64,000 nt of DNA from Musa acuminata AAA Group (Eukaryota > Streptophyta > Magnoliopsida > Zingiberales > Musaceae), in the NCBI RefSeq assembly GCF_036884655.1, contig NC_088340.1, forward strand, positions 24,753,001-24,817,000, read 5' to 3'. The notes below the pieces were generated by a model that was not told the DNA's origin, did not search any database, and worked only from the letters and a program-made list of their open reading frames with translations. Below are positions 33,653-44,735 of the stretch, in pieces; the first letter of the stretch is position 1, and the number at the start of each line of letters is the position of its first letter. The position numbers were made by a program, and so were the translations under genes.

Positions 33653-33904
33653 TCTAATTTCCTTGGTGTAATTTTTGCTCTTCTTAGCTCAATGCCCAAA
33701 CTCATGGCCCGAAGCCTTCTATCGATATGTCGATCGATCCTCTAGGTCGACATCCAATCTTCTAACATGTTCCACTCCGGCCTAACATGATTCTTCCTGC
33801 TTTTAATTGTCTCTCCCTAATCAAAGCTTTCTGCATCACTCAAAATGTAGAACAAATCATAAACACTATCAATTGGTTTCATCATCAAAATCCGAGATTC
33901 AACA

Positions 33905-35096
33905 ATCTCCCCCTTTTTTATGATGACAATCAATTGATGATGGAGTTAACCTTAACTCCCGAAGTTTAAACAAACTCCCCCTATCAATATGTCATATTGA
34001 TAGAACCTTGAATTCAAGTTAAATTCAAGTCGTAGCAATATTTCATCATGAATATGTGCAACATAAAATCATGCATAATCAAATTTTTAATACATCATTC
34101 CATGCATGATTATCATTATAACTTCTTCCCCTTTGTTATCAACAAAAAGGAGAAGTGCAACTATACAAGATTTTGATATAAAATTTCAAATCATTGCATA
34201 ATTTCAAGTTTTATCATCATGCAAGCTAGCAAGTTTTTTGCAAAATTTTTATACCTTTTGATATATGCAAGATAGCAAGTTTTTGCATCTACTTGAAATG
34301 TGCAAGCTAGCATTTTTGCGTTTCTAGCAATTCTTTCTCCATGCAATTTGCAAGCTAGTAAATTTAGTAAGTTTTACATAATTTTGAAACATGCAAGCTA
34401 GCAAATTTTATACATATGAAAGTTGGTAAAATTTTTGCATCTTTTGAGATGAGCAAGTTTTTTGCTTCTTCTTGAAGTATGCAAGCTAGCAAACTTCCAT
34501 TAAATGTGTTAGATAGCATGTTTTTCTCTTTTGAGAAGTGTAATTTTTTTTGCTTCCTTTACAAAGCGCAATCTAGCAAAATTTTACATCATTTTACAAC
34601 ATGCAAGCTAGCAATTTGGTAAGTGTTACTTCTCTTTGAAGTACGATGGCTAGCAAGAATACAAGATAACAAGCTAGCAAGATTTGCTCCCCCTATGTCA
34701 TTGTCAAATAGAAGAGAAGAATATAATTTTGTAATTCTTTTTCCCTTTACAATAATTTTCCAATTATGACAAAGTTAAACAATAAATTTGCATTATAAAC
34801 ATAATCTCAAGTTTTATCATTCAAGCTAGCATATTTTTTGTTCTCTTTTACAATGTACAAGCTAACAATTTTCTTTTTCTCTTACAACAAAGATTCAATC
34901 ATATCATGCGATATTTTAAATCATGATGGAATCAAAATATCAAATTACATTACATCCTACCATGCATGTTACAAATAAATTAATCATCACTATGAGCATA
35001 TCATACATGATACTAAGACATTAAATTTTTAAGCATTTATCACTTCATGCATTAAATCAATAATTTAATCATCATACCAAACATTCATCATTTATT
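33905..35096 (-). other. O non-coding internal region, left part
   Basis: Opens with a purine tract in - orientation (aatctcccccttttt) and matches region I. Polypurine words occur at about 33952, 33976-33984, 34128 and 34689. Dense degenerate repeats of ATGCAAGCTAGCAA lie between 34200 and 34870. No coding frame. Cut at TTATT (35092-35096) by M. Confidence 0.8.
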
Positions 35097-38000
35097 TGTT
35101 AGGATCGGAGCGGCACTAAGAGGGGGGGGGGGGTGAATTAGTACAGCGGATTAAAACTCGTAAGTTTGAAATCGATTTCATAAATGTGTACAGATTTCGA
35201 TTCGATGAAGGATGACTTAGCTAAAATAGCTCGAGTAAAGGAAATCAAGAGTGGAGAGAAGAAAACTGAATAGTTTGCGGCTAAGAAGATAAGTGGTTCA
35301 GAAAATTAAACACTCACACATTCAAGGAACACTACAATGTAAAGTGGTTCGGTCAAATAACCTACATCCACTTGTGAAGCCTTCTTTGATGAGGCTCCCA
35401 ACTTCCACTAGCAAATCACTTTGAGGGGAAAGGACCAAATACCCCTCTTACAACCTTTTTACAAGTGGTTCACACCCTTACAGATTTTTCAAAAAGAAAG
35501 AGGGAGGTGAACACTTAAGCTATTGAAAACAAGACTTTGCTAAAGCTTTTTCACAATCTCTAACTTCTCAAAAAGGTGTTGTCTCTATTGAGAATTGAGG
35601 GGTATTTATAGGCCCTAAGAGGATTCAAATTTGGGCTCTAAATTTGAATTACTTTTGGGTTCCCGGTGCTGGCGGTGCCACCGCTTGTCGGTGGCAGTGC
35701 CACCGCTTGTCAGTGTCTGACACTAACAGTGTACTGGCGGTGCCACCGCCAAAACTCTCAGGTTCTGGGTGGTGCCACAGCCTAGTATGGCCGGGTGCTG
35801 GGCGGTGCTACCGCCCGACCTTTCGGGTTCTGGGCGGTGCCACCGCCCGACCTTATGAGTCACTAGTTAGGCTCCTAATTTGGCCCAAACCAATCTATAT
35901 TAGGGCCCAGTTGGCCCCTAACCAGGTTATAGGATTAACCCTTAATCCTAACCCTAGTTACATGCAAACTATGAAATTAAGACATAGTCCTAAGTAGGTT
36001 TTTAACCGACAATGTCGAGTTTCCATCCGGTGAGCTTTCCGTCGAACTTCTGATGGACTTCCGATACACCCTCAGATTTCTTCCGGCGGACTCCCAACAG
36101 GCTCCCGGTCTTGTGGCTGTTAGGATCAAGAGCACTAAGAGAGGGGGGGGGGGGGGGGGGGGGGGGTGAATTAGTGCAGCGGAAAACTTTCGAGGATTTA
36201 AAATGACGTTCGTACGATAAAAGCGATTTCGGTATGAAAGCCGATTCGAAAATTGCATTAACTTAGATTAGGCGAAGTGCAATTAAAGTAAAGCTATGGA
36301 GGCAGTTTGCAGTTAAGATAGAGAACAGAAAGTAAATGCAAACTGATATTTAGAGTGGTTCGATCAATCTTGACCTACATCTACTTTCGGCTTCCTCCTC
36401 CAATGAGGTCACCGGCGTCCACTAGAGGCAATCCTTCAATAGGTGAAGGCCAACCACCCTTTTACAGTTTCACTCCTTTTGATGGGCTTAGGAGACAACC
36501 CTTACAGAATTTTCTCTCCTCCCTTAAAAGATCAAAGCTTGGAAGAAAAGAGGGAGGAGAACTTCTAGCCTTTCCAACACTTTTGAGCTCTAAAATCATA
36601 GAGTAAGATCAAGCTTTCGGTGCCCTTTCATGCAGGAAAGGGTGGGGTATATATAGGCCCCAAACTGGTTTGAATTTGGAGCTCAAAAATGTCAATTCCC
36701 AGATTTTCGGGGTCCTGACGATACTACCTCCTGATTGGGGCGGTACAACCGCCTGGCAGCTCGGAGACTGAGCCTCTGGGTGGTGCCACCGCTTGACAGG
36801 GGCGGTTGCACCGCCCAGTCTCGCTCAGAGACTAAGCCCAGACAGTGCTACTACCTAACCTAGGCGGTTGTGCTGCCCAGCTTTCCTGGGAGACTATCTC
36901 CTAGGCGGTGCCACCGCCAACCCTATCGGTGCCACCGCCTAGTAGGAATTCTGGTCCGAATGAGTTGATCTATTCGGCCCAATTTGGGTCTATCAAAGGC
37001 CAAATTGCCCTCAGATTAAGTTAATGGGATCACCTCCCATTCCTAACTTAATCTATATGCTAACTACGATATTTCTTAAGACATTTACTGCAACTTGCTC
37101 CGGTGCGTCAATCGCTTCTTCCGGCGAGCTTCCAGCAAACTTCCGGCGAACATCCGACAAACCTTCGGCGATGCTCCGGTGGACTTTCGGAAAACTCTTG
37201 GACTTGCGATGATTCACTTGGCAAGTTTTGATGAGCTTCTTTGGCAAGCTCCTGGACTTCTCGGATTTGTTCCCGTAGAACCTCCGACGACCGTCCGAAC
37301 TTCCGTCGAACTCTCGAACTCCCAACGTGATCATAGTCTTGACTCCGGCGCAATTCTTGCTACATGTCTTACTTCCATCATAATTAATCCTGCACATGTA
37401 AAACAAAACTTCGATCGAGACAATTAATCCTAAGCAATTAACCAAGTTGTCCGATATGTCATTGGTCCCTCGACGCTTCGTCCGATTCTTCAGCGCATCG
37501 TCCTCTCCTGCAGCTTATTGCCCAATTGGCCAGTTGACTCTGCAACTTCGATATCCTTGGCACAATACCTGCTCTTCTTGACCCGATGCCCGAGTCCACG
37601 ACTCGAAGCCTTCTGTTGATACGTCGACTGATCCACCGGCCCGACGTCCAATCTTCTAACATGTTCCTCCGGCACAACATGATTTTTCCTGCTTTAATTG
37701 TCTCATCCTGATCGAAGCATCCTGCGTCACTCAAAACGTAAATTAAATCATAAACATATATCAAGTGGTTTCATCATCAAAATACGAGATTCAATAGTGG
37801 CGAGTTCAGCGAGTCTTTGGCAAGTAGCCGAACCTTCTCGGTGATCTCTGCGAACCTCCGACGATCTCTTCGGTGGACTTCTAAAAACTTCGGTAAGTCC
37901 CTGATTCCTTCTCGGTTGGTTCTGACAGCACTTCCGACAATTCTTTCGTCTTTCGGCGGACTCTCGAACACCCATCGAACTTGACTCCGGTAGACTTGCT

Positions 38001-38107
38001 TTATATTTTCAAGCTATCATAGTTATTCCTGTATACTTAACTCAATAATATGGATTAGATCAATTAACCCATTAATTGACTTCATCATCAAAATCTGAGA
38101 TTCAACA
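35097..38107 (-). repeat. M 3' LTR, interrupted by N
   Basis: Pieces 35097-36117 and 37802-38107 make an LTR of about 1.33 kb matching 62323-63686. GC palindromes at 35665-35855; inverted TATA region near 35600-35615; a 12-base G run at 35122-35133 in the terminal hairpin. Confidence 0.94.
36118..37796 (-). mobile_element. N: solo LTR of the A family, TSD GTGGC
   Basis: A 1679-bp LTR related to the LTRs of A but in - orientation, flanked by GTGGC at 36113-36117 and 37797-37801. Its right terminus is TA instead of CA. It has a 24-base G run (36143-36166) in the terminal hairpin, GC palindromes (36735-36940), an inverted TATA region (ggtatatatagg, 36644-36655) and the A-type extra segment (37440-37740). 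Confidence 0.92.
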
Positions 38108-38922
38108 ATCTCCCCCTTTTTGATGATGATAATTAATTGGTGATAGAGTTAAACATAACTCCCCCTATCTATATGCCATATAATGAGAAGATAAAAACAC
38201 TTGAATTCAATCTCTTTAAATTCAAGCCTAAACCGATAAGTTCTATCCATTGAACTTATCGTTATTCTATTTAAACATGAGCAAATATGAAACTTCGTAT
38301 TTCTCATAATTTCCAGCTATAAAAATTATTTTCAAGTCAAATGATAAAAGACAATTATCATTTCGACAAGAGATATGAAATTTCAATATGAATCTCATGA
38401 TATAAATGCAAGGCATGATTTCATATGATCATGAGATGAAATGACAACCAATCTAAAAACTTTCATATTATAATATTCTTAAAAAGTTTTACGATGCATA
38501 TAAGACATTTTTCATTGCATTATACAACAGATAGGCTTTTGCAATACATATAGGTCATGCTATCATATTTGCATAAGTCATCAGTCTTTTGCTCATTCTT
38601 CTCCCCCTTTGTTATCAACAAAAGGAGATGAGGTTTTAAACATACAATTTGTGATCATAAAATCATCTCATAAAAAAAAATTCAGCATTAAGATCGATCA
38701 TACAAAATTCAGCATTCATAAGATCATACAAAATTCATCTCATAAGAAAAATTCAGCATTCATACAAAAAGGAGATGGCAAAATTGACAAAGATTCAACT
38801 TGGCATTAAGATTGAACAATTCATCCAAAATAACATGAAGGTGCCATCAAAATGTTGACAAAATTTTGGATAGAAACATCCAATATTGCATGTCAAGGTA
38901 GCATAATAAGAAAACACATCGA
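38108..38922 (-). other. M polypurine tract and 3' non-coding region
   Basis: Starts with the primer tract next to the LTR (aatctccccctttttg, - strand AAAAAGGGGGAGATT). Further tract words are near 38158-38167 and 38600-38613. AT-rich; no coding frame supported. Confidence 0.8.
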
Positions 38923-39913
38923 TTATTTCTTAGGAGGAAATCTATAGTTCCTATACATGGCATCTATCTTTTGGTTTATCTGTCGTAGTTCCCTCAAAAT
39001 TTTAACTTGCTGTAATTGAATTTGCTCCTGCTATGATTTGAGTTGCTCTTGTTGTGACTTGATCTGATTTAATTATGCCATAATAGGATCTTTAGAACAT
39101 GAAGCAGGAGCTGATTCTGAAGGTGATGCACCAAAGGGACTAGGAGGAGGAGATTCATTTCCCCTAAAAATGGGTGTTTCAGGGTGTTCTATTAGTGGGG
39201 GAACTGGATCAGTCCTTCTAGGTTACCTAATCCATATACCATTGCTAAAATTGCACCTAGGTCTTTTGAGTAGGTTTCTATTGATAGTGTTAAATCGATC
39301 GACTTGGATTATTTCTTCATCGGGTGAAACATAAATATTATAGGCAAATATTAATCGAGGGACTAACTCCCCATATGGTAATATTATGTCTTTAGTTATT
39401 ATGTCCTACATATGTTGCCAGATTAAGTATCCAAAACAATTATATTGGCCGGTCATAATCCAATACATAGTACTTAACTCTATTTGACTAATCTCATCAT
39501 GATGAAATTGTTTAGGAAGTAGGATGCTTATGATGATGTAGAAATTTAGAGTTAAAGGGCAACAAGTGCTCGCAACTTTTGGGAATCATGCCTAGGTTCG
39601 GATTTGTAAAAATAGTTTCTAAGGCTTCGGAGTAAGTTGCTCCGATTGCATTGATATCTCATTTATTTCTAAAATAACAACCCCTATCCTTTTCGGTAAT
39701 TCTAATTAGCTCACATATAGTGCCATCAAAGATTTGAATTTGTGTTCCTAAGAGGTAGGTAGTTAAGCTATCATTGTCCGCACATAAGTTTGCGTAAAAT
39801 AATCTAACTAACCTAGGATAAATTGGTTCATTGATTTATAGGAGAGATAAGACATCTAAATATATAAACCATCTAATGGGTTCTAGGTTTTCAAGTTTAT
39901 CTAGATCAACATG
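38923..39913 (-). pseudogene. M accessory ORF, C-terminal part
   Basis: Continuation of the ORF begun at 57563 after the B insertion. Reading on the - strand from 39913: VDLDKLENLEPIRWF, YPRLVRLFYANL, a TTYLLG segment, GCYFRN, SEALETIFTNPNLGMIPKS, a Tyr/Trp-rich block near 39450, then a Pro-rich stretch (near 39160-39110) and a Gln/Glu-rich segment ending KIDAMYRNYRFPPKK before TAA at 38923-38925. The Gln-rich end (QEQL, QQVKILRELRQ) looks like a short coiled coil. It is homologous to G 3574-4303, which together suggest an intact protein of roughly 400 residues. Several stops (near 39835, 39685, 39550, 39235) make this copy inactive. Function unknown; a capsid, DNA-binding or envelope-like role cannot be decided from sequence. 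Confidence 0.75.
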
Positions 39914-40307
39914 TGTTAGGACTCTAGCTAGGAGAGTCCTAATTAAGAGGGACATTCATGTAAAACCAACCTAAGTCGACCCCTATTAAAGAGGTGAAGA
40001 GGCCGGCTAGGGTTAGGAGTTTGTTTCTTAGAGAAGAATTAGGAGTTGTAGGGGAATAGGAGTCTTGAGTAGGAGTCCTATTAGGAGTTGGTTAGAAGTA
40101 GGAGTCTTGAGTAGGAGTCCTATTAGGAGTTAGGGTTTAGAAGCCCTATAAATAGCCATATATTCCTCATCTTTTCCTAAGCAATAGATAAATCTTTTCT
40201 GCAGCCTTTGAGCAGCAACTTGGAGGGAGGAACCCCTATAGAGTTCCAAGGAGGCCGATCCCCTAAAGAGATCAACCCCAAGTTTAGAATCTGCAAGGGT
40301 TCTAACA
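39914..40307 (+). repeat. B 5' LTR (394 bp)
   Basis: TGTTAGGACTC...GGGTTCTAACA. It contains a tandem pair of 'gtaggagtcttgagtaggagtcctattaggag'-type words (40060-40130) and a TATA box (CCTATAAATAGCC, 40145-40157). By eye 18 substitutions separate it from 57032-57425. Confidence 0.96.
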
Positions 40308-40309
40308 CC

Positions 40310-40321
40310 TGGTATCAAAGC
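40310..40321 (+). other. B primer-binding site
   Basis: TGGTATCAAAGC, two bases after the LTR; a variant of the initiator tRNA-Met site with one mismatch. Confidence 0.9.
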
Positions 40322-41628
40322 AGTGTTCTTGGCATCTTGCTGCCCTTCCACAGCCATCTATCAGCCCTCCACAATCGTCAAAAGCAATTCCCACAATTGC
40401 TTAAAACATCGTCACTAAATTCTGCCATCATCTCCACCATCGCGGATCATCCTTTGATCTCCCCGTGAATTACACCAGGTTCTGGTTTCCTACCTTACTA
40501 CTGCTGCAATTTAGTTATCCTTATTCAAAAATTTAAAAAAAAATTATTCTTATATTGCTGCATAAACTTTTCGTCAAAAGGTTTTCATCTCTACGACGAA
40601 AGATACATTGTAGAATTCCAACCGCATAGCACTATCTATTTGATCTTGCTACTATGTTTTTTCTATCTAAATTTCTATGAAATTTTTATGACATCTTTAA
40701 CACTTCTTACCACCAGATTTCCCTTTAGTTTTGTCAAAAAATTCTCAATATAAACCATTGATCTTTTACGTCTAATCTGCTATACTTGAAAATCTGCATT
40801 GTAAAATTTCAGCCGCGTAGCACTGCTTGTTTGATCTTCATACAACGTTTTTTCTATCCAAATCACTCTAAAATTTTTATAATAGCTTTGACACTTCCTA
40901 AAGTAAATTTTTCTTTGGTTTCATCAAAAAATTCTTAATATAAATCATTAATCTTTTATGTCTAATCTGCTACACTTGAAAATCTGTGCTGTAGAAAATT
41001 TCAGCCGCATATTATTGCCTTAACCCATCTATTTGCAATCTTTTTTTATTGAAATTTCTTATACACTTCATAGATTATCTTGGCTTCCATCTAATAATGA
41101 TCTATTAAGGAATTCATCTCTAAAAACAATTTTGTGTTGCTACAAATTTTTGTCGCACACTACTAAAATTTTTCGATGAGAATTCTGCTATCGTAAATTG
41201 TACCAATTTCCTTGCTGTTATACTACCGAAATTTTCATGATTAAATTAGACATCCTTGCTATCATATAAACGGTAATTTTGTAATCAATTCCCTCCTCAA
41301 TTCTCTCATGTTTTTGGTAGAAATTTTATCGAGACACCGCTGTTTCTTCGACGATAATTCTGCTCTTACAAGACAACACAATTCTGCAGCAAACTTCTAC
41401 TGATTTCTATGAAACCTTTGCTGCCATCTACCACATATCTAAAACTTTCATCTACAGCCCTAGAACTCTGCCAAACTACACCCAAAATAGCTACAAAACA
41501 AACCTAAACCGCAGCCTACATCTACAAATCCACCAACCCTTTCGACCATTACTTCTCTGAACATATACATGCCTTTAACCCATCAACAAAAAAGTGATTT
41601 TAACATCATAGATTTGGAGGAATATACT
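40322..41628 (+). other. B 5' leader with 190-bp tandem repeat
   Basis: AT-rich untranslated leader. A unit of about 190 bp, marked by 'cagccgcgtagcactgc' and 'gttttttctatc', starts at 40611, 40802 and, partly, 40992. The end of the leader (from about 41390) is copied again at 53574-53828 ahead of gag copy 3. No coding sequence seen. Confidence 0.85.
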
Positions 41629-42581
41629 ATGGCATCTGAGGAAAAAATCAATACTAAATTTCAAGCCTTCGAGGCAAGAAATGGAGGATAAGATTCGAAC
41701 TCTCTTTACCGAATTCAGTTTGGGCCGACCACCAAGCCCAAAAAAATCACATCGAGGAGAGAGCTCTAACCAATCGCATCAAGCCCAAAGAGATGACTTC
41801 CAAGAGAGAAGAGGCTCTATGACCGACCCCAACTATTCATGCATGAGAGTGGACTTCTCTAGATGGGAAGAAGGAAACCCAATTGGTTGGATTTCGCGTG
41901 TGGAGCAATATTTTCGGTACCACAAAACTACGGACACATCTATGGTGAAAATTGCAGCTATACATCTTGAAGGGGATGCTATACAGTGGTTTGACTGGTT
42001 TGAACACACTTATGGAGTCCTTTCATGGTGACAATTCAAAGAAAGACTGTTGATCTGCTTTAGACCAACCGATTACGAGAATATTGATGGACAACTAGCA
42101 AAGATCCGACAAACCTCCTCCATTTAGGAGTACCAAACCAGGTTTGAAAGGTTATCTAATCAAACTCGTGATTGGTCTCAAAAACAGCTATTGAGGACCT
42201 TCATTGAGGGCTTGAAGCCGGAGATCCGAGGAGAAGTTAAAGCGTGACAACCGTACATGCTTATGGCAGCCATCTCTTTCGCACGACATCAAGAGGAGCA
42301 ATTGAACCATGAAGCTTGGAGGACTAGTGTCGCTCCTCAACCAGCAATATTGAAGCCCTCAGCCCCCCCTACTGTCGACCGAGTCCCTACACCAAAGAGG
42401 TTAACAAGAGAAGAGCTTCGGGAGCGATATGCAAAGGGGTTATGTTGGCATTGCGACGAGCCGTGGAGCCGTGAGCATGGCTATAGTAAAGGGAGACTTC
42501 TTATGATTGAACCAATAGAAGAAGAGGTCATTGAACATCCAGAAGAGAACCTTGAACATGAAGAAGAAGATGCAAAAGAAG
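41629..42581 (+). pseudogene. B gag copy 1, interrupted by C
   Basis: ATG at 41629 (MASEEKINTKF). Conserved capsid region: VDFSRWEEGNPIGWISRVEQYF, IAAIHLEGDAIQWFDWFEHTYG, then PTDYENIDGQLAKIRQ, LRTFIEGLKPEIRGEVKA. It continues through RLTREELRERYAKGLCWHCDEPWSREHG, the degraded CCHC knuckle (CWHCDEPWSREHGY lacks the last Cys, which gag copy 2 has as HRC). Stops near 42030, 42126 and 42246 and a frameshift near 41680 disable it. C inserts at AGAAG in the acidic linker that follows. The gag would package the element RNA. Confidence 0.92.
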
Positions 42582-44075
42582 TGCTAGTCATAAGTGCCCA
42601 GCAAGCCAATCACGTGAGTGATGGCACGTGTGACTTGATACAGAATCTTTTTGCTTATTATATTTTTGGCGTATATCACTTTATAACTATTGCATAAATG
42701 CATATGTATAGTGTTGTCCTTGGATTTGTGCAATGGGAATCGGATCGTGATGAGATCACGATAATGAGATCGATTCACCTTTAAACACATATCCTAAATA
42801 ATCCCGGTCATAGGTTACTCGAGAGGGACATCGTGATAACCGGATAGACTGGTGTGCTGTATACCCGTCCATATGATGGATGCAACTGGTCTCATAGCTG
42901 CTCGTGTAGGGACACTAGGGATACAGTACAGGTGCTCATTGGAGAATGAGTTCACTGATTGATCCGCTTACGGAATGCTGGATGGTTGATGATGCCTTAT
43001 TGTCAGACAACGATTCCGTAGTCCTAGTGGTGTATCTGGTTCTTAGACTTGAGACACCAAGGATGTCCTGTATGAGTGCTCCACTCTTTGATACCAGACT
43101 TATAGGTTTGGCTGTTCCCAGATCTAGTACAGCTGGTCATTGGGAGTGGTAGTCGACCTTACGAGGGCTATTGAGTGTCGATAGAGGATCATCCACTCTC
43201 GGTATCATGAGAGGAATATCCCATGTGTTCTTGCTCAGACAAATCCCTGGCCAGGGTCATTCGGGTTGAGAGAGAAAGAGTTCTCCGGGAGAATCCGATT
43301 AGAGCGAGACTCAAGTAGAAACCGTATGGGTCTGACAGCACCATGCTCGATATACGGTCTCTGGGATATTAGATGGATGAGGGACTATAGGTACATGGTA
43401 ACTGAGGACAGACAGGTCCAATGGATTGGATTCCCCTGTATCGTCTGGGGACTACGGCGTAGTGGCCTAGTACTTCCGTAGTCGATGAGTCGAGTGAATT
43501 ATTACAGAGATAATAATTCACTTAGTTAGAAGGAGTTCTGACAGGTATGACTCACGGCCAGCTCGATATTGGGCCTAGAGGGTCACACACATATGGTAGG
43601 CATTGCGATGAGTAGAGGTTCGGATATGAGATATCCGACGGAGCCCTTGTCTTATTGGATGCAGATCCAATACCCACTAGGGAAAAGGACCCATTAGGGT
43701 TTTGACACGGGATCTCTATAAATAGGAGGGATTCACAGCCTCATAGGCTAGAGTCTTTGCTTGCCCTTCCTATTCTCCTCTCCCTCTCCACCTCAGAGTA
43801 GGCCTGGAGTTTTGAGGAGCGTCGTCGCAACCCTGCTGTGTGGATCACCGCTAGAGAGGAGGACGCTTGACCTCCTTCACCCTCTCCTGAGGATCTGCAA
43901 GGAAACAGGGATATACGATCTCCCTAGGTAACACAATCTCTATACGCAGTTTTGTGTTTTGCGGATTTTGCGCACCAATCTTCGCACGACGACGAACATC
44001 TTTTTGGGAATCGGGGATTTTTGTTTTCTTGTTCTTCCGCTGCGCATATGATGTCGCCCCCATGATTTCCCAACA
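42582..44075 (+). repeat. C 5' LTR
   Basis: TGCTAGTCATAAG...TTTCCCAACA. TATAAATA at 43717-43724. A perfect 12-bp inverted repeat (AGTGAATTATTA, loop CAGAGA, TAATAATTCACT) lies at 43493-43522, about 195 bp before the TATA box. Small ORFs in it recur in the 3' LTR only because the LTRs are copies. Confidence 0.98.
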
Positions 44076-44151
44076 AGCAACTCATTCCACCTTGCATGGT
44101 CTCATCCTTTACCAAGCGTCTCACTTGCCTTGAGCACCATCAAGTATAGTT

Positions 44152-44184
44152 GTCCACTCATCATGTGATGTATGATGAGTGGAC
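44152..44184 (+). repeat. 13-bp perfect hairpin after C 5' LTR
   Basis: GTCCACTCATCAT (44152-44164), loop GTGATGT, ATGATGAGTGGAC (44172-44184), starting 77 bases after the LTR. Confidence 0.9.
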
Positions 44185-44735
44185 GGATGATCATGGACCG
44201 TGTGATGTGTGTACTTGTGATTATTATTATTGAGGTCTGCGAACCTCCATTATATTTCTCGTTTATTGTCGGGCCTGCGTGCCTATGATTAAGTTGTAAT
44301 CACATGAGGAGGCGCAGCGGGAGCGTGGAAGCCATAGCGGGACCCACGAGACGGACGATCGTGATGCATGAAGATGCATCAAGATGTCGACGGAACCAAC
44401 GAGGACGAGATGGACGATCACAAGGCATGGAGATGCACCGTTGCACACATAGATCTTGATGTGAGTGATTAGGCCTACTGGCTCGGGCCTAATCATATTA
44501 GGTTGTGGTCCATGATCATCTGGTGTGATTGCTTATACACATACTAGATATGTATATATATTTGCATGCGATGTAGATATATATTAAATATGTACATGTG
44601 TGACATGTCATAATAGGAGACCAAATCATAGAAACATCTCTCGATAATATTAAGTCGGTAAACGTGAGGCAATTAGATTGACCCACGTGGCCTTCCATCG
44701 TTATGAGTAGGAACCGAATCCCGGTGTAGGTTGAG

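Larger units (their letters stand above)
32364..33904 (-). repeat. I/O middle LTR, with deletion and nested J
   Basis: Starts TGTTAGGAAAAGAG and ends GATTCAACA. Relative to the left LTR it lacks about 680 bp (join near 32540, where 27880-28560 of the left LTR would be), and it is interrupted by J (32997-33652). The right side is followed by the purine tract of O. Confidence 0.85.
27704..35096 (-). mobile_element. I/O composite: gag-only element with a shared middle LTR
   Basis: Order on the + strand: LTR (27704-29221), internal region I (29222-32363, gag-only), LTR (32364-33904), internal region O (33905-35096, resuming at 63687). All parts are in - orientation. The middle LTR has a primer site on its left and a polypurine tract on its right, so it is at once the 5' LTR of I and the 3' LTR of O. 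Such a tandem arises by recombination between LTRs of two copies or by insertion of one copy in tandem. It sits in D; the left flank is CTTGC and the right end is outside the window. Confidence 0.82.

Noticed and set aside
42946..43481. Small ORFs of 68 and 71 codons found identically at 49497-50032
   Set aside because: They lie in the two LTRs of C and are identical only because the LTRs are copies; no start context, domain or conservation evidence.
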